The notes beneath the pieces were generated by a model. The model was given only the letters and a program-made list of their open reading frames with translations, was not told the origin of the DNA and did no database searches. From Streptomyces palmae (GTDB lineage Bacteria; Actinomycetota; Actinomycetes; Streptomycetales; Streptomycetaceae), in assembly GCF_004684805.1 (NCBI RefSeq), contig NZ_SRID01000019.1:1-39584 (forward strand): a DNA stretch of 39,584 nucleotides. The letters run 5' to 3'. Made by a program: the position numbers and the translations under genes. This document shows positions 8,444 through 16,862 of this stretch, piece after piece (within the stretch, counting starts at the first letter, position 1; every line of letters begins with the position of its first letter).

Positions 8444-10063
8444 CTAGCCACCGCGGCCACCGCGCAGCCGGAAGCGCTGGAGCTTGCCGGTCGGGGTGCG
8501 CGGCAGGGCGTCCTGGAAGACGAACGCGCGCGGGCACTTGTACGGGGCCAACTCGGCCCGGACGAAGGCGCGCAGGGCGTCGGCGGTCTCCTGGCCGCCG
8601 GGCGCCCCGCCGCGCAGCACCACATGGGCCACCACCGCCATGCCGCGGTCCGGGTCCGGACGCCCGACCACCGCCGCCTCCGCCACCTGCGGATGCCGCA
8701 GCAGGGCCTCCTCCACCTCGGGGCCCGCGATGTTGTAGCCGGCCGAGATGATCATGTCGTCGGCGCGGGCGACGAAGCGGAAGTAGCCGTCGGGTTCGCG
8801 GACGTAGGTGTCCCCGGTGAGGTTCCAGCCGTCGCGTACATAGTCGCGCTGGCGTTCGTCGGCCAGGTAGCGGCAGCCGGTGGGGCCGCGCACCGCCAGC
8901 AGCCCCGGTTCGCCGTCCGGCAGCGGCCGGCCCTCGGAGTCCACCACGCGTGCCTGGTAGCCGGGGACCGGCAGCCCGGTGGTGCCCGGCCGGATCCGGT
9001 CGTCGGCCGCGGAGATGAAGATGTGCAGCAGTTCGGTGGCGCCGATGCCGTTGATGATGCGCAGCCCGGTGGCCGCGTACCACTCGCGCCAGGTGGCGGC
9101 GGGCAGGTTCTCGCCGGCCGAGACGCAGCGGCGCAGGCTGGAGGTGTCGTACGCGCTGAGTCGGCCGAGCATCGCCCGATAGGCGGTCGGTGCGGTGAAC
9201 AGCACCGATATCCGGTGGTGTTGGACGTCGTCGAGCAGCCGGGCGGGGCCGCCCCAGTCGCCGAGCAGCACCGAGGCGCCGGCCCGCAGCGGGAAGACCA
9301 CCAGGCCGCCCAGGCCGAAGGTGAAGCCCAGCGGGGGGCTGCCGGCGAACACGTCGTCCGGGCGCGGGCGCAGCACCCGGGCGGAGAAGGTGTCGGCGAT
9401 GGCCAGCACATCGCGGTGGAAGTGCATGCAGCCCTTGGGCCGGCCGGTGGTGCCGGAGGTGAAGGCGATCAGCGCCACGTCGTCCGCCGAGGTGGGCACC
9501 GCCTGGTACGGGGCGGGGTGGGCCGGGGCGCGCCGCAGCAGGTCCCCCGGCGACCGGCCGCCGTACTCCGTGATCCGCAGCCCCGGCACCCGGGCCCGCA
9601 CCAGGTCCTCCGCGCAGCGGGCGTCGCACAGCGCGTGGCGCACCTGGGCGATCTCGCAGATGGCGGCCAACTCCCCGGCGCGGTGCGAGGCCAGGACGGT
9701 CACCGCCACGGCGCCGGCCTTCATCACCGCCAGCCAGCAGGCGGCCAGCCAGGGGGTGGTGGGGCCGCGCAGCAGCACCCGGTTGCCCGGCACCACGCCC
9801 AACTCCCGGGTGAGGGTGTGCGCGAGGCGGTCCACCCGCTCCTGGAGCTGCCCGTAGCTCCAGGTCTCGCCGGTGGCCTCGCGCAGCGCGGGTCGGTGCG
9901 GGCCGAGCCGGGCCACGGTGCCGTCCAACAGCTCGGCGCCGCAGTTCAGTCGGTCCGGGTAGCGCTCGTCCGCGGGGCCCAGCAGCAGCTGTGGCCACTG
10001 GTCGGGGGGCGGAAGATGATCCCGGGCGAAGGTGTCGACATGTGCCGAAGGCCCCAGCTCCAT
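8444..10063 (-). CDS. Aryl-CoA ligase, benzoate/2-aminobenzoate-CoA ligase family
   Basis: A 539-residue AMP-forming acyl-CoA synthetase that would activate an aromatic acid to its CoA ester using ATP, the entry step of the island. Motifs in order: the P-loop-like TSGTTGRPKG at 202-211, the aryl-binding region with GIGATELLH, the A7-type motif GWNLTGDTY, RADDMIISAGYNI and the C-terminal catalytic lysine in PRTPTGKLQRF (K527). The N-terminal segment with DRLNCGAELLD is characteristic of the benzoate/aminobenzoate ligase branch rather than long-chain fatty acid ligases. ATG has a GGGAGG ribosome site. It is divergent from the acyl-CoA dehydrogenase across a 114-base region with a shared operator. 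The substrate is likely anthranilate, salicylate or benzoate; sequence inspection alone cannot decide. Confidence 0.87.
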   Translation of the reverse strand: MELGPSAHVDTFARDHLPPPDQWPQLLLGPADERYPDRLNCGAELLDGTVARLGPHRPALREATGETWSYGQLQERVDRLAHTLTRELGVVPGNRVLLRGPTTPWLAACWLAVMKAGAVAVTVLASHRAGELAAICEIAQVRHALCDARCAEDLVRARVPGLRITEYGGRSPGDLLRRAPAHPAPYQAVPTSADDVALIAFTSGTTGRPKGCMHFHRDVLAIADTFSARVLRPRPDDVFAGSPPLGFTFGLGGLVVFPLRAGASVLLGDWGGPARLLDDVQHHRISVLFTAPTAYRAMLGRLSAYDTSSLRRCVSAGENLPAATWREWYAATGLRIINGIGATELLHIFISAADDRIRPGTTGLPVPGYQARVVDSEGRPLPDGEPGLLAVRGPTGCRYLADERQRDYVRDGWNLTGDTYVREPDGYFRFVARADDMIISAGYNIAGPEVEEALLRHPQVAEAAVVGRPDPDRGMAVVAHVVLRGGAPGGQETADALRAFVRAELAPYKCPRAFVFQDALPRTPTGKLQRFRLRGGRGG

Positions 10064-10115
10064 CGTGGTCGCGCCTCCCAGCGGTGACGTGAGTCTGCCC
10101 TGAAGTCGCTCCGTC

Positions 10116-10159
10116 AGCGTAACGTGTTGGTGACGACAGTCAACAGATCGCGATAACGA
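10116..10159. promoter_or_regulatory. Divergent promoters with operator B (ligase / acyl-CoA dehydrogenase)
   Basis: GTTGGTGACGACAGTCAAC (10126-10144) repeats the core of the site at 4180. On the plus strand GTGACG (10130-10135) and TAACGA (10154-10159) are 18 bases apart, the same layout as operator A. On the minus strand TTGACT (10138-10143) and TACGCT (10116-10121), spaced 16, form a good promoter for the ligase gene. One bound regulator would cover both -35 elements. Confidence 0.65.
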
Positions 10160-10177
10160 GCCGAGGGAGGGCGCCCG

Positions 10178-11311
10178 GTGGCGGCATTCGCACTCGATCC
10201 GGAGCAGCAGAAATGGTGCGCCGAACTGCGCACACTCGCCGCCGAGCGGCTGCGTCCACTGGCGGAGCGGTCCGTTCCGTCAACGGAAGGGCGGATCGAC
10301 CGCCCGCTGGTGGCGGAGTTGGGCGCGTCGGGCCTGCTGGCCCGGCTCTTCCCCGAGCGGGGCCGGGTGCCCGCGCTACGGCTGTGCCTGCTGCGCGAGT
10401 CGCTGGCCGCCGAGTGCACCGAGGCGGAGACCGCGCTGGCCCTCCAGGCGCTGGGCGGCTATCCGCTGGCGCTCGCCGGCACCCCCGAGCAGACCCGGCG
10501 CTGGCTGCCGGAGATCAGGGCCGGCCGGGCGGTCACCGCCTTCGCGCTTAGTGAGCCGGAGGCCGGCTCGGACGCGGCGGCGCTCACCCTGCGGGCCGTA
10601 CCGGACCGGAGCGGCGGCTGGCGGCTGTCCGGCGAGAAGACCTGGATCTCCAACGCCCCGGGCGCCGACCTGTACACCGTCTTCGCCCGCACCACCGAGG
10701 AGGCGGGCGCCCGCGGCATCACCGCGTTCCTGGTCCCCGCGGACCGGCCCGGGCTGACCGGCCGCCCGCTGGACATGCTCAGCCCGCACCCGATCGGCAG
10801 CCTGGGCTTCGACGGCACCCCGGTCACCGGCGCCGATGTGCTGGGCGGCGTGGACGGGGGCTTCCAGCTGGCCATGCGCACCCTGAACCTGCTGCGGCCC
10901 AGTGTCGGCGCCTTCGCGGTGGGCATGGCGCAGGCCGCCCTGGAGGCGTCCCTGGCGTACGCGGCCGAGCGCCGGGCCTTCGGCGGGCCGCTGCGGGACC
11001 TGCAGTCCGTCTCCCACCAGCTCGCCGAGATGGCCACCCGCACCGAGGCCGCCCGGCTGCTGGTGTACGCGGCGGCCGAGGCCCTGGACGCCGGCGCCCC
11101 CGATGTCGCCCGGCGCTCGGCCATGGCCAAGCTGCTGGCCACCGAGACCGCGCAGTACGTGGTGGACGCCGCGGTGCAGATCCACGGGGCCCGGGCACTG
11201 CGCCGCGGGCACCTGCTGGAGCACCTGTACCGCGAGGTGCGCGCGCCGAGGATCTACGAGGGCGCCACCGAGGTCCAGCGCACCATCATCGCCAGGGAGC
11301 TGTACCGGTGA
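10178..11311 (+). CDS. Acyl-CoA dehydrogenase family protein
   Basis: A 377-residue FAD enzyme oxidising a CoA thioester at the alpha-beta position and passing electrons to ETF. Visible motifs: the FAD/substrate strand ALSEPEAGSDAAALTLRA, WRLSGEKTWISNA, the C-terminal helix bundle (AERRAFGGPLRDLQSVSHQLAEMA) and the catalytic-base region IYEGATEVQRTIIARELYR, where the glutamate of YEG is the usual base. GTG start behind GAGGGAGGG. The Rid-family gene overlaps its last four bases, so the two are co-translated. In 2-aminobenzoyl-CoA clusters an acyl-CoA dehydrogenase is a regular member and would act on the reduced alicyclic product. The exact substrate is inferred only. Confidence 0.9.
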   Translation: MAAFALDPEQQKWCAELRTLAAERLRPLAERSVPSTEGRIDRPLVAELGASGLLARLFPERGRVPALRLCLLRESLAAECTEAETALALQALGGYPLALAGTPEQTRRWLPEIRAGRAVTAFALSEPEAGSDAAALTLRAVPDRSGGWRLSGEKTWISNAPGADLYTVFARTTEEAGARGITAFLVPADRPGLTGRPLDMLSPHPIGSLGFDGTPVTGADVLGGVDGGFQLAMRTLNLLRPSVGAFAVGMAQAALEASLAYAAERRAFGGPLRDLQSVSHQLAEMATRTEAARLLVYAAAEALDAGAPDVARRSAMAKLLATETAQYVVDAAVQIHGARALRRGHLLEHLYREVRAPRIYEGATEVQRTIIARELYR

Positions 11312-11709
11312 GCCTGGAGCGGGTGAACCCGGACGGCCTCGCACCGGCCGCCGGCTTCAGCCACGCGGTCACCGCCACCGGGGGCCGGCTGGTCTTCCTG
11401 GCCGGGCAGACCGCCCTGGACGCGGAGGGCCGGATCACCGGCGCCACCCTGCCCGAGCAGTTCCGCCGGGCGCTGGGCGGTCTGCTGGCCGCGCTGCGCG
11501 CCTGCGGCGGCGGCCCGGAGCGGCTGGCCCGGGTGACCGTCTACGCCGTGGACGTGGCCGACTACCGGGCGCACGCCGCGGAGTTGGGCCGCATCTGGCG
11601 GGAGCTGGCCGGCCGGGACTATCCGGCGATGGCGGTGGTCGGGGTGGTGCGGCTGTGGGACGAGACGGCCCTGGTGGAACTGGACGGCATCGCCGTGCTG
11701 CCCGACTGA
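11308..11709 (+). CDS. Rid (YjgF/YER057c/UK114) family protein lacking the RidA arginine
   Basis: A 133-residue trimer-forming Rid-superfamily protein. True RidA hydrolyses reactive enamine/imine intermediates and needs an arginine in the PAR motif. Here the equivalent stretch reads DYPAMAVVGVVRLWDETALVELD, with methionine in that place, so it belongs to a different Rid subgroup. The rest of the fold (RLVFLAGQTALDAEGRI, LARVTVYAVDVADY) is intact. GTG start overlaps the dehydrogenase stop by four bases. A Rid-like protein also accompanies the Azoarcus 2-aminobenzoyl-CoA genes as I remember them. It might act on the enamine/imine formed when an amino-substituted ring is reduced; this is inference. 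Confidence 0.88.
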   Translation: MSLERVNPDGLAPAAGFSHAVTATGGRLVFLAGQTALDAEGRITGATLPEQFRRALGGLLAALRACGGGPERLARVTVYAVDVADYRAHAAELGRIWRELAGRDYPAMAVVGVVRLWDETALVELDGIAVLPD

Positions 11710-11827
11710 GCCCGCGGACCGGCCGCCGGGGCGAAGCCGGTCCGAACCGCTCCGGACCGGGCCGGAGGGCGGGGCGCCGCCGCGCCGCCCGGCTGAGGCC
11801 CGCGGACCGGGCCTGACCCGTCAGGGG

Positions 11828-11876
11828 CGGGCCCGCACACACGCGTGCGGGCCCGGCCGGTGGGAACCGGCCGGGC
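11828..11876. terminator. Double hairpin between convergent Rid and protease genes
   Basis: First stem CGGGCCCGCAC with GTGCGGGCCCG (11828-11838 / 11845-11855), then an overlapping second stem GCCCGGCCGG with CCGGCCGGGC (11851-11860 / 11867-11876). The two share bases 11851-11855, so they are alternative structures. A bidirectional terminator serving both converging genes is likely. Bases 11710-11827 hold nothing else recognisable. Confidence 0.7.
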
Positions 11877-11900
11877 CCGGGCAGGGCCTGGGGAGGAGGC

Positions 11901-13985
11901 TCAGCCGGTGGTGACCGCGGTGTCGTCGATCAGGAAGCTGGTGGCCGCGGACGAGTCCTCGGTACCGGTGAACTTGATCGTGACGGTCTTGCCCTTGAAC
12001 GCCGACAGGTCAAGGGTCTTCAGGGCGTAGCCGCCCGGCGTCGCGTTGGAGTACGTCGCCAGGGTGGTGGTGGTCGTACCGGAGACGACCTGCGCCTTCA
12101 GCGTGTCGTACGCCGTGGTGCCCGACTCCTTGGTGTCGATCAGCAGGTAGAAGCTGAGCTTGGGCGCCGCCGCGGTGGACGGGATGGTCACCGACTGGGA
12201 CAGGGTGTCGGTGTGCGAGGAGCCGTAGCCGTCCAGCCAGGCGTAGTACGAGCCGGAGTGCGGCTGGCCGCTGGTGTCGTTGGTGATCACGCCGGAGCTG
12301 GAGCTCCAGTTGACCGCGCCCGACTCGAAGCCCGGGTTGGCCAGCAGGTTGGAGCCGCTCGGCGGCGGGGTGGTGCCACCGCCCCCGCAGGTGGTGGAGG
12401 TCGCGGCGACGGACACGCCGTTCCACGCCTTCTCCACCGCGGCGCACTGGGTGCTGCTCGCGCCGTACAGGTCGATCGCGGCCTTGACGCTCGCGGTACG
12501 GGCCTGCGCGTAGGTGGTGGTCGAGGTCATGTAGGTGGTGAGCGCGCGGTACCAGATCTTGCCCGCGGCGTCGTTGCCGATGCCGGTGACCGTGCCGCCG
12601 TCACAGGTCGGGCTGTTGCCCCACTTGGAGGAGCCGGAGCCGACCGCCAGCAGGTAGAAGAAGTGGTTGCCCACACCCGAGGAGTAGTGCGGGTCCAGGT
12701 TCTTGGTGTTGGTGTTCCAGCAGCTCTGCGAGACACCGTCCTTCTTCGGGTCGTCCATGAACCGCAGCGGCGTGGTGCTGATCTTCTCGCCGATGAGGTA
12801 GTCGGGGGTGTCCGCCGCGCTGTTGGCGTTGAACTCCACCAGGGTGCCGAAGATGTCGCTGGTCGACTCGTTCAGGCCGCCGGACTCACCGTAGTAGTTC
12901 AGGTTGGCGGTGGCCGAGGTGACGCCGTGGCTCATCTCGTGGCCGGCCACGTCGATCTCGGTGAACGGCTTGTCGCCGGGGGCGCCGTCGCCGTAGATCA
13001 TGCTGAAGCTGGTGTCGTCCCAGCCGGCGTTGGCGTAGTTGTTGCCGTAGTGCACGAACGAGCGGGCGCCGACACCGTCGTTCTTGATGCCGCTGCGGCC
13101 GTGCACGTTCTTGTAGTAGTCCCAGGTCGCCTGGATGCCGAAGTGCGCGTCGGCGGCGACGGTGGCGCGGTCGCTGAGGCTGCCGTTGCCCCACACGTTG
13201 TCCGTGTCGGTGAACGCCTTGCCCCAGCCGGCCGGCGGGCTGTCGTTGGTCGCCGTCAGGTTCTGCGCGTCCCGGGTCTCCCCGTTGCCGCGGGTGGCGT
13301 CCTTGAGCTGGTAGCCACCGGAGACCGCGGTGGTGCTCAGCGGGACGTCGCCCACCTGGTAGCCGTGGCCGGTGCCGTCGGCGGTGTGGAAGGCGTTCCA
13401 GGTCTGCCCGGCCTTGCCGGTCAGGGCGTCCACCAGCACGTTGTAGTGGCTCGGCGACTGGTCCGGAGCGATGCCGTCGACGGTGACCTGCCAGGCCAGC
13501 CGCGGGGTGCCGGAGAGCGCGTCGACCACCAGCTTGCTGGAGGTCTTGGAGCGCTTGCCCTGGAACATCCGCTGCGCCAGGGCCTCCGCCCGCTCGGCGC
13601 TGACCTTGGGCGTGACCGCCAGGGACAGGCTCTTCTTGAGGCCCAGGGTGCTCTCCCGGAACGCGCCGCTGGGCGCGGAGTGCACGATGACGTCGCCGCC
13701 CAGCACGGGCAGGCCGCGGTACTCGCGGCGCATGTGCACATGGCGGGTGCCGTCCTTGTCGACCTGCACGGCGGCCGACGTGAACGTGTCGTGGGAGCTG
13801 GCGCGGACCGCCTGCGGGTGGGCGGCGATCGACTCGCGAGCGTCCTTGACGGCCTGCGTCTTGCTGGCCTTCGGGGTGTGGGGCCGACCGGTGTCGGCCG
13901 CGGAGGCGGGGGTTCCCACGCCGGCGGCTATCAGCAGGCCGCTGACGGCAAGCGACAGCGATCCGGCGAGCACGGTTCTCTTCAT
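11901..13985 (-). CDS. Secreted M4 (thermolysin-like) metalloprotease with C-terminal jelly-roll-type domain
   Basis: A 694-residue extracellular zinc endopeptidase. Order of parts: Sec signal peptide (MKRTVLAGSLSLAVSGLLIA..., cleavage near ASA-AD), FTP/PepSY-type inhibitory propeptide (about residues 60-200), M4 catalytic domain (about 200-540), a Gly/Thr/Pro linker, and a C-terminal domain starting NLLANPGFESG (about 550-694) that resembles CBM4_9-type jelly rolls and is probably a substrate-binding or anchoring module. Zinc ligands and catalytic glutamate: HEMSH at 349-353 (H349, E350, H353) and E373 in GGLNESTSDIF. The start is chosen for the signal peptide; there is no obvious Shine-Dalgarno. 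Likely degrades extracellular protein in mycelial growth. Confidence 0.93.
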   Translation of the reverse strand: MKRTVLAGSLSLAVSGLLIAAGVGTPASAADTGRPHTPKASKTQAVKDARESIAAHPQAVRASSHDTFTSAAVQVDKDGTRHVHMRREYRGLPVLGGDVIVHSAPSGAFRESTLGLKKSLSLAVTPKVSAERAEALAQRMFQGKRSKTSSKLVVDALSGTPRLAWQVTVDGIAPDQSPSHYNVLVDALTGKAGQTWNAFHTADGTGHGYQVGDVPLSTTAVSGGYQLKDATRGNGETRDAQNLTATNDSPPAGWGKAFTDTDNVWGNGSLSDRATVAADAHFGIQATWDYYKNVHGRSGIKNDGVGARSFVHYGNNYANAGWDDTSFSMIYGDGAPGDKPFTEIDVAGHEMSHGVTSATANLNYYGESGGLNESTSDIFGTLVEFNANSAADTPDYLIGEKISTTPLRFMDDPKKDGVSQSCWNTNTKNLDPHYSSGVGNHFFYLLAVGSGSSKWGNSPTCDGGTVTGIGNDAAGKIWYRALTTYMTSTTTYAQARTASVKAAIDLYGASSTQCAAVEKAWNGVSVAATSTTCGGGGTTPPPSGSNLLANPGFESGAVNWSSSSGVITNDTSGQPHSGSYYAWLDGYGSSHTDTLSQSVTIPSTAAAPKLSFYLLIDTKESGTTAYDTLKAQVVSGTTTTTLATYSNATPGGYALKTLDLSAFKGKTVTIKFTGTEDSSAATSFLIDDTAVTTG

Positions 13986-14264
13986 GGGCCGGGAGCGTGG
14001 CCGCCGCCGGTATCCCGGGTCAACAAAGCGCCAAGTCTGTTTAATTGCGGGACGCTGTGAAGATCCCGACCCCCGTTCTGCGCCCGGCCATGCCCCTGCC
14101 CAACATCGAGCTTTGGTCAAAACTGTTCATAGAGTGACTGCTGTCTCGTCGCTATCCGGACAGCCCGTGGCTAGCATGTGACCCCATTCCATCCCCTGCG
14201 ACAACGCGGTCACAGGCAGCGCCCCCCACCCCGAGGCGCGCGACGTCGGTGCGGGAGGCAATCC
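13986..14264. other. Divergent intergenic region between protease and XRE regulator
   Basis: Contains AT-rich patches (about 14020-14050 and 14105-14135) that should hold the two divergent promoters, but I could not fit convincing -35/-10 pairs. GCTATCCGGACAGC (14151-14164) is an imperfect dyad that might be an operator. Confidence 0.3.
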
Positions 14265-15275
14265 ATGGTGTCCATCAGCGACCGAACACGAGTCAGACAG
14301 ACGGACCAGGGCCAGCGGCTCCTGGTCCCCAACCCCGCACCACCACCGCCGCGGGAACTGCCCGCGGAACTCCTCGACGCGCTCCGCAACGGCCCCTTCG
14401 AGGCGGCTCTGGACGCCGCCGTGCGGGCCAGCGGGCTGAGCCTGGAACGTATCCAGCACCGGCTCGCCGAGCGCGGGGTGGAGATCAGCGTCACCACGCT
14501 CAGCTACTGGCGACGCGGCCGCAGCCGCCCCGAGCGGCCCCAGTCCCGGCAGGCGGTCCGGCTGCTGGAGGAACTGCTGGGCATCCCCACCGACGGCCTG
14601 GTCTCGCTGCTCGGCCCGCGCCGCCCCCGGGGCCGCTGGGTCAACCGGGGCACCGAGGTGCTGGAGACCGAGCACCTGTGGCGGGAGTACGCGAGCCTCC
14701 CCGAGCTGCTGGCCGAGTTGGGCAGCACCGACGACGGCCTGCTGCGGGTCGCCGCCCATGACGCGTACGAACTCGACGCCCAGGGCACCGCGGCCCGGCT
14801 GACCACCCGGCTGACCCTCCAGGCCACCCGGGAGCGGGTGGACCGCTGCGTGGTGGTGCTCAGCGGCGAGGACCCCGACCGGGAGCTGCCCGAGTTCGCG
14901 GAGGTACGCAACGCCCGTCTGGGGCGGCTGCGTTCGGACCGCAGCGTTCCGCTGGTGGTGGCGGAGCTGTTCCTGGACCGCACCCTCTCCGCGGGCGAGA
15001 CCACGCTGGTGGAGTACACCCTGCGGTTTCCCGGCAGCGGGCGCCCCAGCCGCGAGTGCGGACGCGGATTCCGCGCCCCCGCCCGGCTCTACACCCTGGA
15101 GGTCGCCTTCCACCCCGACGCCGTACCGGTGCGCTGCCTGCGCTGCAGCAGCGCCGCGGCCACCGGGGAGCCGGTCTCCGCGGAACCGGTGTGGATCAGC
15201 GCCGCCGGCCGGGCGCACGCGGTCTTCGAGGACCCCGGGCCCGGCTTCCGCGCACTGCGCTGGGAGTGGCACTGA
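14265..15275 (+). CDS. XRE-type helix-turn-helix regulator of unknown target
   Basis: A 336-residue cytoplasmic protein. Residues about 45-110 form an XRE-like DNA-binding domain (AALDAAVRASGLSLERIQHRL, then VEISVTTLSYWRRGRSRPER). The segment LEELLGIPTDGLVSLLGPRRPRGRW follows. The remaining 200 residues are not a domain I recognise; it reads as beta-rich and has a cysteine pair (VRCLRC) near the end. The ATG has GGGAGG six bases upstream. It is divergent from the protease gene and convergent with the HTH-MurA gene. A role in regulating either neighbour is possible but nothing in the sequence proves it. Confidence 0.8.
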   Translation: MVSISDRTRVRQTDQGQRLLVPNPAPPPPRELPAELLDALRNGPFEAALDAAVRASGLSLERIQHRLAERGVEISVTTLSYWRRGRSRPERPQSRQAVRLLEELLGIPTDGLVSLLGPRRPRGRWVNRGTEVLETEHLWREYASLPELLAELGSTDDGLLRVAAHDAYELDAQGTAARLTTRLTLQATRERVDRCVVVLSGEDPDRELPEFAEVRNARLGRLRSDRSVPLVVAELFLDRTLSAGETTLVEYTLRFPGSGRPSRECGRGFRAPARLYTLEVAFHPDAVPVRCLRCSSAAATGEPVSAEPVWISAAGRAHAVFEDPGPGFRALRWEWH

Positions 15276-15326
15276 ACGGCGTGCCCGCCTTCGCGCGCCG
15301 GGCGGGGCGCGGCGGCGTTCCGGCCG

Positions 15327-16856
15327 TCAGATGTCGCGGAAGATCTCGATCTGCGCGCCGATGGAGTTCAGCCGCTCCGCCAGGTCCTCGTAACCCCGGT
15401 TGATGACATACACGTTGCGCAGTACCGAGGTGCCCTCCGCGGCCATCATCGCCAGCAGCACCACCACCGCCGGGCGCAGTGCGGGCGGGCACATCATCTC
15501 CGCGCTGCGCCACCGGGTCGGGCCCTCCACCAGCACCCGGTGCGGGTCCAGCAACTTCACCCGGGCGCCGAGCCGGTTGAGGTCGGTGAGGTAGATGGCG
15601 CGGTTGTCGTAGACCCAGTCGTGGATCAGCGTCGAGCCCTGCGCGGTGGCGGCGATGGCCGCGAAGAACGGCACGTTGTCGATGTTCAGGCCGGGGAAGG
15701 GCATCGGGTGGATCTTGTCCAGCGGTGCGCTGAGCTTGGACGGCCGCACCGTCAGGTCGACCAGCCGGGTCCGCCCGTTGTCCGCCGGGTACTCCGCGCC
15801 GCGCTCGTGGTCCAGGCCCATCTCCTCCAGGACCGCCAGCTCGATCTCCAGGAACTCCACCGGCACCCGCCGGATGGTCAGTTCGGACTCGGTGACCACG
15901 GCCGCGGCCAGCAGGCTCATCGCCTCCACCGGGTCCTCGGAGGGCGCGTAGTCGACATCGCGGTCGATCTCGGCCACGCCGTGCACGGTGAGCGTGGTGG
16001 TGCCGATGCCGTCCACTCGGACGCCCAGCTCCTCCAGGAAGAAGCACAGGTCCTGGACCATGTAGTTGGAGGAGGCGTTCCGGATGACCGAGACCCCGTC
16101 GTAGCGGGCGGCGGCCAGCAGCGCGTTCTCGGTCACCGTGTCGCCGCGCTCGGTCAGCACGATCGCCCGGGTGGGGGAGACGGTACGGTCCACCTCGGCG
16201 TGGTACGTACCGTCGGTGGCGGTGACCTCCAGGCCGAAGTGGCGCAGCGCGGTCATGTGCGGCTGCACGGTACGGGTGCCCAGGTCGCAACCGCCCGCGT
16301 AGGGGATCCGGAACCGGTCCATCCGGTGCAGCAGCGGCCCGAGGAACATGATGACGCTGCGGGTGCGGCGGGCGGCCTCGGTGTCCATGGAGTCCAGGTC
16401 CAGCTCGGCCGGCGGCACGATCTCCAGGTCGGCCCCGTCGTTGATCCAGCGGGCCCGCACCCCGATGCTGGCCAGCACCTCCAGGATCCGGTAGACCTCC
16501 TCGATCCGGGCCACCCGGCGCAGGGTGGTGCGGCCGGAGTTGAGCAGCGAGGCGCACAGCAGGGCGACACAGGCGTTCTTGCTCGTCTTGACATCGATGC
16601 TGCCCGACAGACGGCGCCCACCGACGACCCGCAGGTGCATCGGACCGGCATAGCCCAGCGAGACGATCTCGCTGTCCAGTGCCTCGCCGATGCGGGCGAT
16701 CATCTCAAGACTGATGTTCTGGTTGCCCCGCTCGATGCGGTTGACCGCGCTCTGGCTGGTGCCCAGAGCCTCCGCCAGCTGGGACTGGGTCCATCCCCGG
16801 TGCTGGCGGGCGTCGCGAATGAGCTTGCCGATACGCGTGAGGTAAGCGTCTGTCAT
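15327..16856 (-). CDS. MurA-like UDP-GlcNAc enolpyruvyl transferase with N-terminal XRE helix-turn-helix
   Basis: A 509-residue fusion. Residues 5-65 are a standard XRE/Cro HTH (KLIRDARQHRGWTQSQLAEA, SQSAVNRIERG). Residues about 72-509 are the EPSP-synthase/MurA fold. MurA adds enolpyruvate to UDP-GlcNAc in peptidoglycan synthesis. Key residues are kept: SKNA with K93, the active-loop cysteine in GGCDLGTRTV (C190) and the catalytic-region aspartate in LNIDN (D393). Streptomyces normally have another MurA elsewhere, so this is probably a paralogue. Presence of the HTH and a perfect palindrome in its own promoter suggest a ligand-sensing autoregulator, an enzyme, or both. ATG at 16856 lacks a ribosome site but has a -10 seven bases upstream, so a leaderless mRNA is likely. 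Confidence 0.9.
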   Translation of the reverse strand: MTDAYLTRIGKLIRDARQHRGWTQSQLAEALGTSQSAVNRIERGNQNISLEMIARIGEALDSEIVSLGYAGPMHLRVVGGRRLSGSIDVKTSKNACVALLCASLLNSGRTTLRRVARIEEVYRILEVLASIGVRARWINDGADLEIVPPAELDLDSMDTEAARRTRSVIMFLGPLLHRMDRFRIPYAGGCDLGTRTVQPHMTALRHFGLEVTATDGTYHAEVDRTVSPTRAIVLTERGDTVTENALLAAARYDGVSVIRNASSNYMVQDLCFFLEELGVRVDGIGTTTLTVHGVAEIDRDVDYAPSEDPVEAMSLLAAAVVTESELTIRRVPVEFLEIELAVLEEMGLDHERGAEYPADNGRTRLVDLTVRPSKLSAPLDKIHPMPFPGLNIDNVPFFAAIAATAQGSTLIHDWVYDNRAIYLTDLNRLGARVKLLDPHRVLVEGPTRWRSAEMMCPPALRPAVVVLLAMMAAEGTSVLRNVYVINRGYEDLAERLNSIGAQIEIFRDI

Positions 16857-16862
16857 ACTAAT

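Noticed and set aside
8262..9998. Upstream extension of the PaaX frame through the ligase region
   Set aside because: The extension is Arg/Pro/Gly-rich noise overlapping the ligase gene; PaaX homology begins at the codons near 8261.
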